A program made the position numbers and the translations under genes. This document shows positions 11,204-23,339 of a DNA stretch of 64,000 nt, piece after piece. How positions within the stretch are numbered: the stretch's first letter is position 1; every line of letters starts with the position of its first letter. Source of the stretch: Byssothecium circinans (taxonomy: Eukaryota > Ascomycota > Dothideomycetes > Pleosporales > Massarinaceae); the NCBI GenBank assembly GCA_010015675.1, contig ML976982.1, positions 1,449,004-1,513,003 of the forward strand, in the 5' to 3' direction. The notes beneath the pieces were generated by a model, which searched no databases, was not told where the DNA came from, and saw nothing but the letters and a program-made list of their open reading frames with translations.

Positions 11204-13066
11204 GGTGACGAACACTTTGACGCATTACGGAAGGATGTACTCTCCGAAGGCCAGTCCATACATCGTTATTGAGCATCCTTCTTCAACACTTCCTACGATT
11301 CGACTTCGGAAAGATGCGCCGAATGTATGGCTCATTCCTCAAAGCCGACTAGGGTTCTTTCCTCATCGTCTACTTCGTCTTTCACCCCAGTTACATTTTC
11401 TTCCTTCTCCTGCTTCAGTCATGCCTTTACCATACATCATGCATATCTAGGGAATATCGGCGTCATGCTAGTCTACGGAAAATTTGAGACAGGGTGTAAG
11501 GTCATCATGCATTTTCACCTCCATAGCTGTCCCACGTATGCAGCACAATAAAGTTTCACTGCCTCATACCAACTCATTCCTTACAGGGCCTCTTTCTTGG
11601 TTCATACTTGAAGTTGAGCTCATTTTCGTTCAGCTACCCACCATTGCGTGCAGCTCCCTTTGTCCACGACACCACGCTGTTCGCGTAGCAGTCTGAAGTA
11701 GAATTCGGCGCTTCATGCAGTTCTACCGACATGCGGCTGAAGTTTGGTAGTGTGGAGCCGCGACAAGGTGCAGTGAGTGCCGGCGTGAGCATTGGTACAG
11801 TGCATATGGTGTGTTGAAACATTCAATCCACTTATGGGACGTCGTGATTAAGCTTAAATTCGGAGACTAGGGACCCCTCGCCTCTCCTGTAGCTTTATTC
11901 GCGCACTACTGGTCAATGTACCTCACGTCATATATCTCCACTGGTTCCGTCTCGGCCGGCATGTAGATTAGGCACACATAATGCAGCATGCCTAATCTCC
12001 TCAGCTTAGGTTTGTATGTACTGTACAATGAGATCATGTGGAGACGGTTGAGCAAGGCACGCCTTGGGTGTGGGCCGAGAATGGCGACCTTCTAATATAC
12101 GACGGATATTATCCCGATTCAGCCGAGAGTTCGACATCTTGCACCCCGACGCAGTGCTACGTGAAAATGCAGAAAACCGAATAATCACCGTCGCTTTGAC
12201 CGCTTTCCGGACGACAGGATGTAAACAGTCCCCACTATGGCTGTGGCATATGTTCTTTATGGATGCGTCTGGAAACGGTGTTTGAGTGATGATCGCCGCA
12301 AGCCAGATGCTCAGCGCCTACCAACGACCAGGCTGTGGGATCTGTGCCGACGAGGGAGGTAGTTGTGGCGGTGTCCAGACACTCTGGAACTTCTGCATCA
12401 GATCCGATTTTGGGGATCTCTGTCCGCAGTTCGATCTTGACGCTTCTTCGGCTCACAGCAGAAGAGATCCGTCGACAAGATTCTCTGTCGGGCCGTGGTA
12501 CCCATCCAAAGGTACCTAAGCAGTGTCGCTCTGTCAACCTAATCTTAATATCGCCCGCAATTATCGACTCTGACAGCATATACAAGGCTTGCCGCTGCGC
12601 CCACCGACAATAAGGTCGCCGCACAGACGGCAAATGCTCTCATGCCACTCAGATACCGACTGGCTACCTTACAATCTTGTTTCCAATCCCACCCCGGCAA
12701 ACGCACTTAGTATGCTCGACATCGTCTAACTCACAATGATCATCTTATCGTCGACAGGCGTCCGTGTCACCGTGTGTGTGCGGCTACTTTGGAACGTCGT
12801 TTCGGCACATGCGGCTGGATCTTCTACGTCCTTTATCAAACGATGTCACTTTATTAGGATTTCGGGAAGCGGGATGATGCAGTAGTGGGGCCGTTGTCAC
12901 CGACGCCTTGGGTTGTCAGTTAAGAATTGCGGTCTCGCGGTCCGTTATTGGAACTTCACTATCCTTGGCGGGTACGGTTTTTTTCTATTTTTCAGCATTT
13001 GTGTCTCGCCGCGTCCATCCAAATTGTCTTTGAATACTTCCAAAGGTCAATTACTACGCGGTCATT
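11204..13066. other. Intergenic, no supported gene
   Basis: About 1.9 kb with only short ORFs overlapping on both strands (longest about 190 codons, a read-through of the PARP 3' end in the wrong frame). No domain signature, RNA gene or ordered repeat was seen. It should contain the PARP terminator and the promoter of the TmpA-like gene. Confidence 0.45.
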
Positions 13067-14977
13067 ATGGTGCAAACACGATCGCCCTCACCACCATCTT
13101 CGCGCCCACCGCTTCAGACCTGTGATGGCACTACTAGTCAAGACTCCCTTTGCGAGGCTGAGCAAGGCATCTACGATAATTCGGAGGCCAGCATGGCGCC
13201 GCTGCCTTTCGTCTTCTTGGGGCAGAAACCGACAATGCACATCAACACCACATTCTTCTCCCCGACTTCCCCTGTACACGAAGGCATCACACCTTTCTCC
13301 AGTGTTCCCGAACTCTCCCTCTCATGGCCCGGTCCCGCATCCCAACACAAACCCGCCAATGCAAGTAAGCTCGCCACAGTGGAAGTTGAGAAGGCCCCGA
13401 CGCCTCCTCCAGGTGCCAAGCCGAAGAAACGGAAGATAAGTCGATGGATCCTAGTCCAGTTATGGTTCAACACGTACCGCAAGTTCTTCACGTTCGTGAC
13501 GTTGCTGAACTTGAGTGGGATCATCTTAGCGGCCCTGGGAAGATTTCCGTATGCAGAGAATCACCTCGGTGCATTAGTGCTGGGGAACTTGCTGTGTGCT
13601 ATCATGTTCAGGAATGAGCTTTGGCTGAGGTTCTTGTACATGGTTGCTATTTACGGGCTAAAGGTACGTACACCAGATTATCGAAGATGTATAGCATTTA
13701 CTGTATGCTGACGAACAATCTCCTTAGTGGGCTCCGCTGCCTGTAAAGTATGCAGCAACTTCCGTTCTACAGCATGTCGGAGGAATTCACTCGGGATGTG
13801 CGCTCTCCGGAGCAGCGTGGCTGGTCTTCAAGATTGTGGATATTATTCGTTATCGCGCGGTTCAGCATAAGGCAGTGATTGCCAGTGGCATTGTTACGAA
13901 CGTTTTTATCATCATCTCCGTGCTGAGCGCGTTTCCATGGGTGCGCAAGTAAGTCGGCTTCCCCTTCCACAAGTCTCTTCATGAAATGGGAACTGACTCT
14001 CTATCAGCACGTATCATAACGTCTTCGAGAAGCATCATCGGTTTGTCGGATGGCTGGGTCTTGCAGTACGTAACATCTTCTCCACTACACCCTCCAATAT
14101 TGTTCGTTACTTCGAGAAGAGCAACACTAAACATTCCCAGACAACATGGATCTTCGTCGTAATGGGCAACGTCTACGACATCAAAGTCGGCCAATGGCGC
14201 ACAGACACGCACGCCATGCTTAGCGCACAAGAACTCTGGTTCGCCGTCTTCATGACCATCTTTGTCCTCATCCCCTGGGTAACTCTCCGCCAAGTCCCCG
14301 TCGAAGTCGAAATCCCCTCTCCCAAAGTCGCGATCCTGCGCTTCGAACGCGGTATGCAACAAGGACTCCTCGGCCGCATCAGCCGCACCTCCATCATGGA
14401 GTACCACGCCTTTGGCATCATCAGTGCAGGCAGGAAGTCGAACGAGCATTACATGATCTGCGGTGTCCAGGGAGATTTCACGAACGACCTCGTCAAGAAC
14501 CCACCAAAGATGGTCTGGACGCGCGAACTGAAATTCGGTAAGCCCCCCTTCCATACCTCCCACTCACTACCCTCCAAACCCCCCTAACACGCACTCCCAG
14601 CCGGCGTAGGCCACGCCTCCGCCATGTTCAAACGCGGCATCCGCATCTGCACGGGCACCGGCATCGGCGCCGCCCTCAGCACCTGCATCCAATCCCCCAA
14701 CTGGTTCCTCATCTGGATCGGTTCCGACCAGGAACGCACCTTCGGACCCACCATCAGCGGGCTGATCCACAAGTACATCGAGCCCGAGCGCATGATCCTC
14801 TGGGATAGCAAGAAGCGTGGTGGTAGACCGGATACCATGGAGTTGCTGAAGGATACGTGGGAGCGGTTTGGCGCTGAGGTTATCTTTATTACGAGTAATA
14901 TGCAGGGGAATGATGAGATGATGCAGGGGTGTCGGGTTGAGGGGTTGCATGCTTTTGGGACGTTGTGGGATTTTTAG
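13067..14977 (+). CDS. TmpA-family membrane flavoprotein, 549 aa, five exons
   Basis: Probable multi-spanning membrane protein with a cytosolic FAD/NAD(P)-binding reductase-like half. It resembles Aspergillus TmpA, a membrane flavoprotein reported to regulate asexual development. Exons are 13067..13663, 13728..13948, 14008..14065, 14141..14537 and 14601..14977; the four introns are 59-75 bp. A Ser/Pro-rich N-terminus and a basic GAKPKKRKISRW motif precede about six hydrophobic segments (FFTFVTLLNLSGIILAALG, LGALVLGNLLCAIMF, SGCALSGAAWLVFKIVDII, VIASGIVTNVFIIISVLSAF, LGLATTWIFVVMGN, LWFAVFMTIFVLIPWV). Histidines at LQHVGGIHSG and EKHHRFVGW could serve as haem or membrane ligands. The C-terminal half has FAD-domain-like SIMEYHAFGII and nucleotide-binding-like RICTGTGIGAALSTCI. 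The family match was made from memory of its pattern. An in-frame internal Met at 13193 is an alternative start. Confidence 0.8.
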
Positions 14978-16109
14978 GGGGGTGGGGTGAATGGGAGGGT
15001 GGAAGGCGGGGATAGAGGTGGGTATGGGAGGAGATCTCTTTTGCTTGATCGCATTTTTGCTTCTGTTTATTTAGTGTGGACTTTTTGTATTGCATAGCTT
15101 TAACTGGGGCGGATGAAGCCCGGGCATATATGATGGTGGAAAGCTTAGAGATTGGGCTCATCACAACGCATTAGTTATCTTAATCATTACCTTTTGTATC
15201 CTGAATTTTAAAAAGAATAAGTCTTGTACTACTGAGCACATTATCTGGAAGCTGAAGCTTACTTCGAGAAATCACGGTGCGCCTGAATACAACTACTGGA
15301 TAAAATTGTCCTGTTTAACTTAAACGGAAGACGAAGGTTAGGGACACTAGATTAGATACTTAACCATTTGTTTAATTTAAATTTATACGAACCGGTCATA
15401 GACGTCCGGAGGTGGTGTCATCGGACAGATCCTACCTTCTCGTAACAACTCATTAACTGCTGTGTCTTTACTTATACTTGCCTATACCTGGTTTATTACT
15501 TGTTTGTCTCATTGACTATCTGTTCTGAGAAGACACGATCCATGTAGGAGTCGGGTCCACGGGTCGGTCCCATTCACGTGACATTTCAACTCCAACAGAT
15601 GAACGTAAAGTTTAGAGTACCAATCTGAGCTTTCGTTACCTTTTGCTGTTTTAGAGCCCTCTACGTACATGTTAAGACAAAATTTCATAGATCATGGTGA
15701 ATATGATCAGTTATGAGTCCAAACGGGTTAGCGTAGATCACTTGAATTTTTCGTCCAGGGTCCTACTTTCCTCGTCTTCGTTTCACCCTTGCATCCCGTA
15801 TCTTTCGTCTTCACCCAAAGCCCTTTCAAAAATGCATAGTTCCTCGTGGAGACGTTTTATTGGTTGTGTTTGACTCTGACCGACATTACAGTATGGACAC
15901 GTTCTTCAGCGTTCAGGAGGTTTCTAGCTGCCTGGCAATCGAGAGGTGCAGCAAGGCCGGGTAGGCAGTGCTGACATGCTGATTGGATAAATTGTCAACT
16001 CAGCCCCGCCATGCGCATCCTTGGCTTGTATGTGTTGGTGGTTCTGCAACCTCTTGTCAGCTTAAAAACCGCGTCGATATCCTTCACACGTCAACCGCCC
16101 AGATGTGCA
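14978..16109. other. AT-rich intergenic region, possible decayed repeat
   Basis: The 1.1-kb spacer is AT-rich from about 15160 and has no supported ORF. The section 15300-15540 (TTTAATTTAAATTTAT flanked by GC-richer blocks) looks like mutated repeat DNA, but no LTR ends or target-site duplication could be defined by eye. A TCACGTGA palindrome occurs at 15574-15581, about 530 bp upstream of the NACHT gene. An in-frame ATG at 16011 is an alternative start of that gene. Confidence 0.35.
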
Positions 16110-19100
16110 ATGGAAGCCCTCGCTGCCGTTGCCCTTGCTGGCAACGTTGTCCAGTTTGTCGATTTTACCTTTAAGCTATTCGACCAAGCGCGATCGATTC
16201 ATCAGTCACAAACCGGGACATCAAAGGGCACCGATAGCCTCGAGTCCATAACACTCGACTTACAAAATCTCAGTGCGCAGCTTTCAAAGGATAGGCTCCA
16301 CCTTCGAATAAGGAAAACGTACGCTTTCCACCAGTCTCACAAGGCACTCCAGCAGCTTGCGACACAATGTCACGATGCAGCTGCGGAGCTACTTTCAGCC
16401 TTGGAGGTCTTGAAGGCGAAGAACCCGAATTCGAAATGGAGTAGTTTTCGGGCGGCACTCGCTAGCACATGGAAGAGGTCCCAGATAGATGGAATGGAAA
16501 GAACGTTGGATGGCTATCGCTCACAGATCATCCTCCATCTACAGAAGCTTCAAGAGTAGGCACCGACACTCCTTAACTCGTTCCTTATGAGCTGATCAGT
16601 TGACAGCGAGAAGATCTCATGTTTCCTTAGCCTGATGGATGATCTCAGCTACCGCAGCCGGAGAGCCAATGCAAACATGCTGAACCAAATATCTGGTCTA
16701 AGGGAGGATGTCCATTCCGCACTCAAAATCATGAATGAAAACCTAGCCGCGCAAAGCGCGTGGAAGTCCCAACGACCTCCCCATAGCATGAGATGCCTCC
16801 CCTCAGGTACACAGACGGTGGATATCTCAACACTCACGCAGACCCTCGTCCAGAGCGAAGCACTTGTCAAAAATCTGGCGATTTCTCTAGCCCTCTTGGC
16901 TCAGCTGCGATTCGAACAAATGGATTTCCGTCGGTCAAAAATACGCGAAGCTTACCCGACTACATTCGAAAACGTGTTCGATTCCAGAATCGTCCCATGG
17001 CTGCATTCCTCGGAGCCAATATTCTGGATCAGCGGCAAACCCGGAAGCGGCAAGAGCACGTTGATGAAGTATGTGATAGACAATCCCGGGACGTTGACAG
17101 AACTGCGGAAGTCGACGGATGGATGCGAACCAAAGATTGCGAGCTACTACTTCTGGGTCAATGGAACCGAAATTCAACGCTCGCAGGAGGGCCTACTTCG
17201 GTCCCTTCTCTATGAACTTCTTCGCTGGCGCTCCGACCTGGTCGAGATTGCCTTTCCCGACACATGGAAAGACGCCGCACCTGTAGTCGTTAGTAACATG
17301 CCTTTCCATGTGGAGTGGACCCGATCTGAACTAAATGAAGCTTTCGAACGACTTGCCCTATCTGGAGTTGCTGATACTCGGTTCTGTGTTTTCATTGATG
17401 GTTTGGACGAATATGGAGGCGATCATGATGAGCTTCTCGGTACAATCGCGCATCTAAAGGCCATGAAAATCAAGTTATGTGTGGCTAGTCGACCATGGAA
17501 CGTCTTCGAGGAAGCCTTTGGCCAGGACTCAAGGCTCAAGCTCTATCTCCAAGACCTGAATGGGCCAGACATTGAGATCTATGTCAACAACAAATTGCGA
17601 GCCCGTCCTGATTTTCTCAACCTTTACGTCCGCATGCCAGAGGCCGAGGATCTCACAAATGAAATCGTACTGAAATCACAGGGCGTCTTTCTGTGGGTAT
17701 ACCTCGCAGTCCGCTCACTCATTGAAGGACTGCGAAACCATGACCAACTTTCTCAGCTACGAAAACGACTCAAAGACTTCCCCAGCGATCTTGAAGAATT
17801 TTTTGGCCACATTTTTGCCTCGATAGAACATACCTATAGGCAGAAAACGGCGCACGTATTCGAATTTGCACTCCACTCGGATTCTACCCGGTCACCGCTC
17901 ACATACTGGTACCTGGATGAGGTGGAAGACGATCCGGACTTTGCACTGAAGATGCCTATTCTTCAACTCGCGCCCGAAGAACTCAACAATCGAGTTGAAC
18001 ACATGAAGATACGCATTAATGGTCGCTGTAAGGGACTCCTTGAGGTCACGGATAGTAAAGCATCGTTCGTTGGTCCAGATCCCAGAGTCGACTTCCTACA
18101 CCGCACCGTTACAGATTTCTTTATGACAACTGATATTCGGCGTACCTTTTCCGAATGGCAAGACCCTGATTTCGATCCAGAACTTGCGATCTGCAAGGCT
18201 TCGTTGGCCGAATTGAAGGCAATTGTGAAGATGAATCGGCAAGAAGCTCCGCCACTGTCTGTCCCAATTCAATCGATATTTTCTGCAGCTGCGAAGCTCG
18301 AATCAAGAAACCTGGTGTCAGCCTCCCCGTACATTGACCAGCTGGAAGCAGTAGGCAATCAGGCCGATCGAATCGCTGAAGATGAAAGTTACCCATGGAA
18401 CTTGTGCTCTTGCACGGGTTTCATGGATGTGGCACTGAACAGATACGAGTTGTACCTCTTCCTCCGACATGGCCGCCAATCCCGCGCCTTCCCATCCGCA
18501 CGGTGGAAACTCATGCGTGCTGAATTCGAGGACTCCTTGGAAAGGAAGTGCGCTGTTTTGAGCTGTAGACCCGTCGCCAAACTACATTCAACTGTGAGTG
18601 CTCGAATGACGAGAGGTCGGACTACGAGTACTCCGACTACGAGTGCTACAACCATAAGTCAACTATCCGACGCAATTAAGGAGGCCGATCCTACAATTGT
18701 TTATGAAAACGTGAAGATCGTTTTCGAGAATTGTTGGTTTACGATGGAGTCGAATGGACAGTTCAGTGAGCTTCTAGATGCATCATTGAGGTGTGTACTT
18801 GGGGATGCAGAGATGGCGGAGTTGTATCGACTCAATGAGCTTTGTCAGGAGAGGGATGAGGGCAGGGCCGAGAGAGTGGATCATAGGGAGGTTGTGGATG
18901 TTGATAAGCAGGTGAGGAGGAATAAGGACAGGGTAGAGAGAGTAGATTATAGGGAGGTTGTAGATGTTGGTAAGCACGTAAAGAGGAGTAAGGGCAGGGT
19001 AGAGAGAGCAGATTATAGGGAGGTTGGAGATTTTGATAAGCAGGTGAAGAGGAATAAGGGCAGGGCAGAGAGAGTAGATTATAGGGAGGTTATAGATGTT

Positions 19101-19292
19101 GACAAGCACGTAAGGAGAAGTAAGGGTAGGGCAGAGAGAGCAGATTATAGGGAGGTTGTAGATGTTGATAAGCAGGTGAAGGGGAATAAGGGCAGGGCAG
19201 AGAGAGTAGATTATAGGGGGATTGTGGATGTTGATATGCAGGTGAAGAGGAGGAATCGCAAGAGGAGTCTACTGCGAAGATTATTTTGTTGA
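16110..19292 (+). CDS. NACHT-type STAND protein with six C-terminal 22-aa repeats, 1043 aa
   Basis: Fungal NLR-like NTPase; this class is linked to non-self recognition and heterokaryon incompatibility. Exons are 16110..16555 and 16607..19292 (51-bp intron, GTAGGC donor, GACAG acceptor). A second acceptor at 16630 stays in frame and removes 8 residues. The N-terminus (MEALAAVALAGNVVQFVDFT) and following helices match the helical N-domain found on many fungal NACHT proteins. The NACHT domain has Walker A GKPGSGKST (about 292-300) and Walker B FCVFIDGLDEY (D413, D416, E417). It is followed by KLCVASRPWNVFEEAF and winged-helix-like segments (LPSDLEEFF-type, DFLHRTVTDFF). No WD40, ankyrin or TPR array is seen. 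Instead, residues 901-1032 are six copies of a charged 22-residue unit ending in a basic tail. An in-frame ATG at 16011 would add a hydrophobic leader (MRILGLYVLVVLQPLVS). Confidence 0.88.
18861..19256 (+). repeat. In-gene 66-bp tandem repeat, six copies (22-aa unit)
   Basis: Six contiguous 66-bp units start at 18861, 18927, 18993, 19059, 19125 and 19191. Each encodes a variant of GRAERVDYREVVDVDKQVKR plus NK. Copies alternate: 1, 3 and 5 carry DKQV...RNK-type ends (GNK in copy 5), while 2 and 4 carry KHV...RSK, so the amplification unit may be a 132-bp dimer. Copy 6 is diverged (RGIVDVDMQVKRRN). The unit length is a multiple of 3, so copy-number change would keep the frame. Confidence 0.95.
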
Positions 19293-22200
19293 GACGGTTA
19301 TTGTGCAGGGCTTATTGTAGGTGGAAATCCCACAGCATTGGCAGTTTTATTTTCAATTTTTCCAGTGTTTGACAGTATCAAATGTCGCGGCCGCCTTGAT
19401 CACGGGCTCCCTAAAATCTGGTTCGCTATGCATTGCAAGCCAACGATGAAAGGTATTTGAAGCGGTCTCTAGCTATGCTCGGGTACCCAAGGTCTCTTCC
19501 AGAACCGAAAGCACCTGCCGTGGAGATCTACATCAACAACAGATTGCAAGGAATCTGACTTCCTTCTAGCATCTCCGAATTTGCACGTTCGACGTAGAGT
19601 TAAACCGAGAACAGTATTGCTATATAGTACTTCGTTAGGCTCAGACAGCGACAGCATTTTACTTTTTCCCAGTCGTAAACACTAACCGCTCCCCAACCCC
19701 ACGCCTCCTGTACCCGAGTCCTATCACCCCACCAAAACGCAGCCCTACTACCATATCTCCCTGTCTTTCCCATCAACCAACTTCCCGTGCCCAACCCCAC
19801 GAAGTGAGACCCTTTATCCTTATTTGCCTCCCTCCAGCTATTCAAAGTTCCCGTGACCTAACCATGAAGTGAAGATTTGCAACTCCATTGGAATTTCCAA
19901 GGTATAAGAATTCTTTTCATGAATAAGGCAGGACCGCCCTTAGCAAAATCGCCTTGCGTATCGCAGAATACAAGTCTATATCCCAGTCAACTAGATGCCT
20001 TCTCGATAGCGCATAGAGGCAGCTAGGAATCCGTCTTTTCCGTGCTTTGCTTGATAGATTATCTGTAAGGCAGTACGTAGATAATGTAGATAATAGCACC
20101 TATTGCTGAACTAGTCTAGCACCCTACATCCCCCCAAACAAGAATAAGAAAGAAAAAATCCCTCAAAACAATACACCACATGCCACTTCTCCAAACACTC
20201 CCCCTCACCAACACGCGTAGATCCCCACCAAAATTCCCGTAAACACAATCCAAGAGGACGATCCTCGTTCCCTCCCAGCACTTATTCACAGAATAATAGG
20301 TCATATACGGTGCGATAGAAACGTCGGTAGTATCCAGAGATGCCTTTTATACAGTATATTTGCTATCCAGCGTAAAAGAGGTTTTATACCATGGTATGCT
20401 AAATGAATAGACCTCCCTGTCTGTATATGCGACTGCTTTAGATAAGTTAGATAAGGTATGCTGGTATAGTTAGTGTACATACACGTACACGCACCTGTCC
20501 TTGCCACTGGAGGAGATATATGTGTATTGTAAGTACTGTACTGTACCTCTCTCCTAGTTTAAAAAAAGAAGAAGAGGGAATATATACAATGGAGGGAGAT
20601 GCACGGTCTATCTTGCCCGCATCTAGATAATCAAATAATCATAATTAGAAGGATGAGCATAGGCACACTTAACACTAACACTAAACTCTGGTCTACATTC
20701 AGCCGCAAGCGAAGCAAACGCCCTTTTCCCATTCTAATCTAGGTATCAACATGGTATGCATAAATAGTTTCCTAGGTCTGTACGTACGTACACATGTATT
20801 AACAGTTCAGTTCAGTTCCGTTCATATAGTTAACTATACTAAGCTTTTTCTCCGATCAAATATACAGTACAGTAGCGTGTATCCACTACAATTCCCAGCC
20901 GTGTACCCGTCCGTACCCGTCCGTACCCAACAATCCCAAACCCCATACATATCTAGGCCTCCCTCTGAAATCCTACTATCTTGTGCACCCACTTTTTCAA
21001 TAAAAATTTCCCTCTTCCTTTTCGCCTAAGTTATTCCCGTCTTCGCCTTTTCGCTTATCCCCTTTTTTAGCAACGGTGCAGTACATGTATGTACATGTAC
21101 AGTACAGGGTTGGTAAATAATGAGCATAGCATCCCAACACCACCAGCCCCACAAATTACGTCGGCGGCTATATCCATCTGCCCCCTGCCCTTACCCCTGC
21201 CCCTGCGCCTTACCCCAACTCTTCTCATCCCAACCCATCACACAACATACCCCCACCTCCAAAACCGTCGACGCGCAGATCCATATTCTGCGGTACGACG
21301 AGACTATGATGTATCCCAGCGGTAATCCCAACAAAAGGTAACAGTATGTGGCAGTTAGTTCGACTCGGGATATTAAAGCGAGATAATTTTTTTGGCCGTT
21401 GCATCCATCGATAGGCGCTCGGAACATTCAAGCGGATCTGCAGCTCAGTTCATGCTAATCCATACATACATACCTGCTTACTACATACGCACGTCGCATA
21501 CGCATACAGGCATACATACGTAGGATCTCTAAACACGCGGTGCGGATCATGGTGGGGGCTCTATGGAACGAGGAGCGCTTATTAGGTACAATATTGGTTG
21601 TGCTGTGGGGAGACATGCACGCTTGAAGCGATGCGCAGGCACGGCAAGTTGCGCAGTTTGTCCGTTTGGAGTTGCGCCGGCGTTGTCTTTATTGTGGATT
21701 GGCTCCTGATGTCATTTTCAGTAGTTGTGCGATGTGGGGGTGGTGTTGGAGGTGGGATGGGTGGTGGGTTCGGATGGGGATGTGGACTGGTGTGGGTGGG
21801 TGTTACGTTTGGTGCGGCAGGGTAAATTGGAAGTGTGGAGTGAAAACAACGGCACCATGGTCCTACCATGGGGAGCAGCTGAGGTGGGAAGGACGGAAAG
21901 AAGTGAAATGAATACTGATGTGAGAAGACGAGAAGTGTTGGGTAATGGCACGGAGAAATGCAAGACAGTTTTGAGATGTTATTCCATTGCTGCCTCTTCA
22001 ACCCGACCAGCACAATACATTTTTTGCCCCGTCAATACGCTCAATAACTCCGACAATCGTAAATCGTGGCTGACCCAAGACAAGCACTTCAAGTATCGCT
22101 CAAGTGCAGCAGGCGGAAAGAAAGAAAAGGTAAAGTACAAGAATGGCTGTGGAAGCTGCCAAAGCAGAGGAAATGTCGTCTCTCGAGTACATGATCAAAA

Positions 22201-22295
22201 AGATGAATGCCTGGGGTATCATAGAAGCAGCAGGAAAGGTGAAGAGGCAATCGTAGACCAGATTGAACTGAGGACGGGAGAAATGAAAGGGGCCT
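19293..22295. other. 3-kb gene-poor, partly AT-rich region
   Basis: No supported gene. From 19900 to 21110 the DNA is AT-rich, with short simple repeats: a GTACCCGTCC-type array at 20905-20930, CAGTTCAGTTC near 20810, and nested GTACATGTA palindromes at 21079-21105. CATA-rich tracts follow at 21455-21520. A 60-codon minus ORF at 19917-20099 is protein-like but matched nothing recognised. The section 21700-21830 is G-rich on the plus strand. The bZIP 3' UTR should lie at its right edge. Confidence 0.4.
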
Positions 22296-23339
22296 TTATA
22301 CAGCCTGTCCCTCTACGCGGTCCTCATTCATATCTTCGAGCAGATCGAAGCCGTCGTAGTCGTCCATATCGGGAGAGTTGCTAGTGCCTAGGCTGTATGG
22401 GGAGGCTTCGCTCGGGTCAAGGTACAGCTTTCCAGGCTCCATTGTCGTCGACTTAGGGCTCTGCATCTCGCTCTGGCTCCGATCCCGGCCATTGGATGCG
22501 ACGGATTGGCGTTGCTGTTGTCTGTGTTGAGCTGGAACCTGCATACCAAGGAGATCCCCCGCACACCGCGTAAGATACTCGTCAACGGCCCAGAAGCCAC
22601 AGCCGGCATGTCTCAGAACCTCGTTCTTCAGCTCCAGCAACTCTTCCCTCAGGATGGCCACATTGGCTTTCAAGGCCTTGTTCTTGGCCGTGTACTCGCG
22701 CGCACGCCCCTCCAGGCCGCCAATGTACTCCTTCTTGCGCTGTCGACACTTGTGGGCAGCGACACGGTTCTTCTCAAGATGCGATTGGCGTGCCGAGGAG
22801 ACCTGGAGTGGGAAGCCATCAGCAGTGTAGGCCTCGACCATCTGAGGTTGGGATTTCGGGCGGCCCCGCTTGCGCTTGGGCGGCTGGGGCTGCGTGTTGT
22901 CTTGCTGCGATTGGGTTGGCGATGACTGATTGGCTGGTACGGATTGGCGAGAGGAGGTGCGTCGACGCTTAGGGGACGGTTCCTGCTCTTGGTCGCCTTG
23001 CTCTTGCGGCTGGGCCTGGGGTTGGAAGTTTTGCAGGGCTTGGATCTGGTGGTCGGGAAACAAGGCCTCGTTCTTCAGCTGCTCGACGGGGATGGACTGC
23101 TCCCGCATGTCGCGGGGTGGTTCTGCGGGGGAGAGCTCCTCGGGCGGGGTAACCTGGCCGTAACGCGAGACTGAACCGTGGGTGAGGAGGGATGGCGGGA
23201 TTGTAAAGGCGGGCGGGGGGAAGGCAGAGGAGTCTGTGAAGGCGGGCCATTTCTCGGTGGAGGGGACGTCGGTGTTGTTGAGGGCGACAAAGGCGTCGTT
23301 TGCCCAGTCGCGGCCAAAGCTGGCGGTGTCCATGTCCAT
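22296..23339 (-). CDS. ATF/CREB-type bZIP transcription factor with AT-hook, 347 aa
   Basis: Predicted nuclear regulator; fungal members of this group act in stress and developmental responses. It is a single exon. The basic region is SHLEKNRVAAHKCRQRKKEY (residues 186-205), with the N-x-x-A-A-x-K-C-R signature of ATF/CREB. A leucine zipper follows at about 209-242 with L/V at heptad positions (GLE, KNKALKANVAILREELLELK). The segment after the zipper, HAGCGFWAVDEYL, is conserved in the Atf1/AtfA-like group. An AT-hook-like KRKRGRPK lies at about 155-162. The N-terminus is Pro/Gln-rich with a short opening motif (MDMDTASFGRDWANDAF), and a Lys/Arg cluster SPKRRRTSS may be a nuclear signal. The start at 23339 is the first ATG of the frame. 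A long GC-rich region lies upstream. Confidence 0.92.
   Translation of the reverse strand: MDMDTASFGRDWANDAFVALNNTDVPSTEKWPAFTDSSAFPPPAFTIPPSLLTHGSVSRYGQVTPPEELSPAEPPRDMREQSIPVEQLKNEALFPDHQIQALQNFQPQAQPQEQGDQEQEPSPKRRRTSSRQSVPANQSSPTQSQQDNTQPQPPKRKRGRPKSQPQMVEAYTADGFPLQVSSARQSHLEKNRVAAHKCRQRKKEYIGGLEGRAREYTAKNKALKANVAILREELLELKNEVLRHAGCGFWAVDEYLTRCAGDLLGMQVPAQHRQQQRQSVASNGRDRSQSEMQSPKSTTMEPGKLYLDPSEASPYSLGTSNSPDMDDYDGFDLLEDMNEDRVEGQAV

Noticed and set aside
18783..19109. Minus-strand ORF of 108 codons in the NACHT repeat array
   Set aside because: Open only because the 66-bp unit is a multiple of 3; antisense of the coding repeat.
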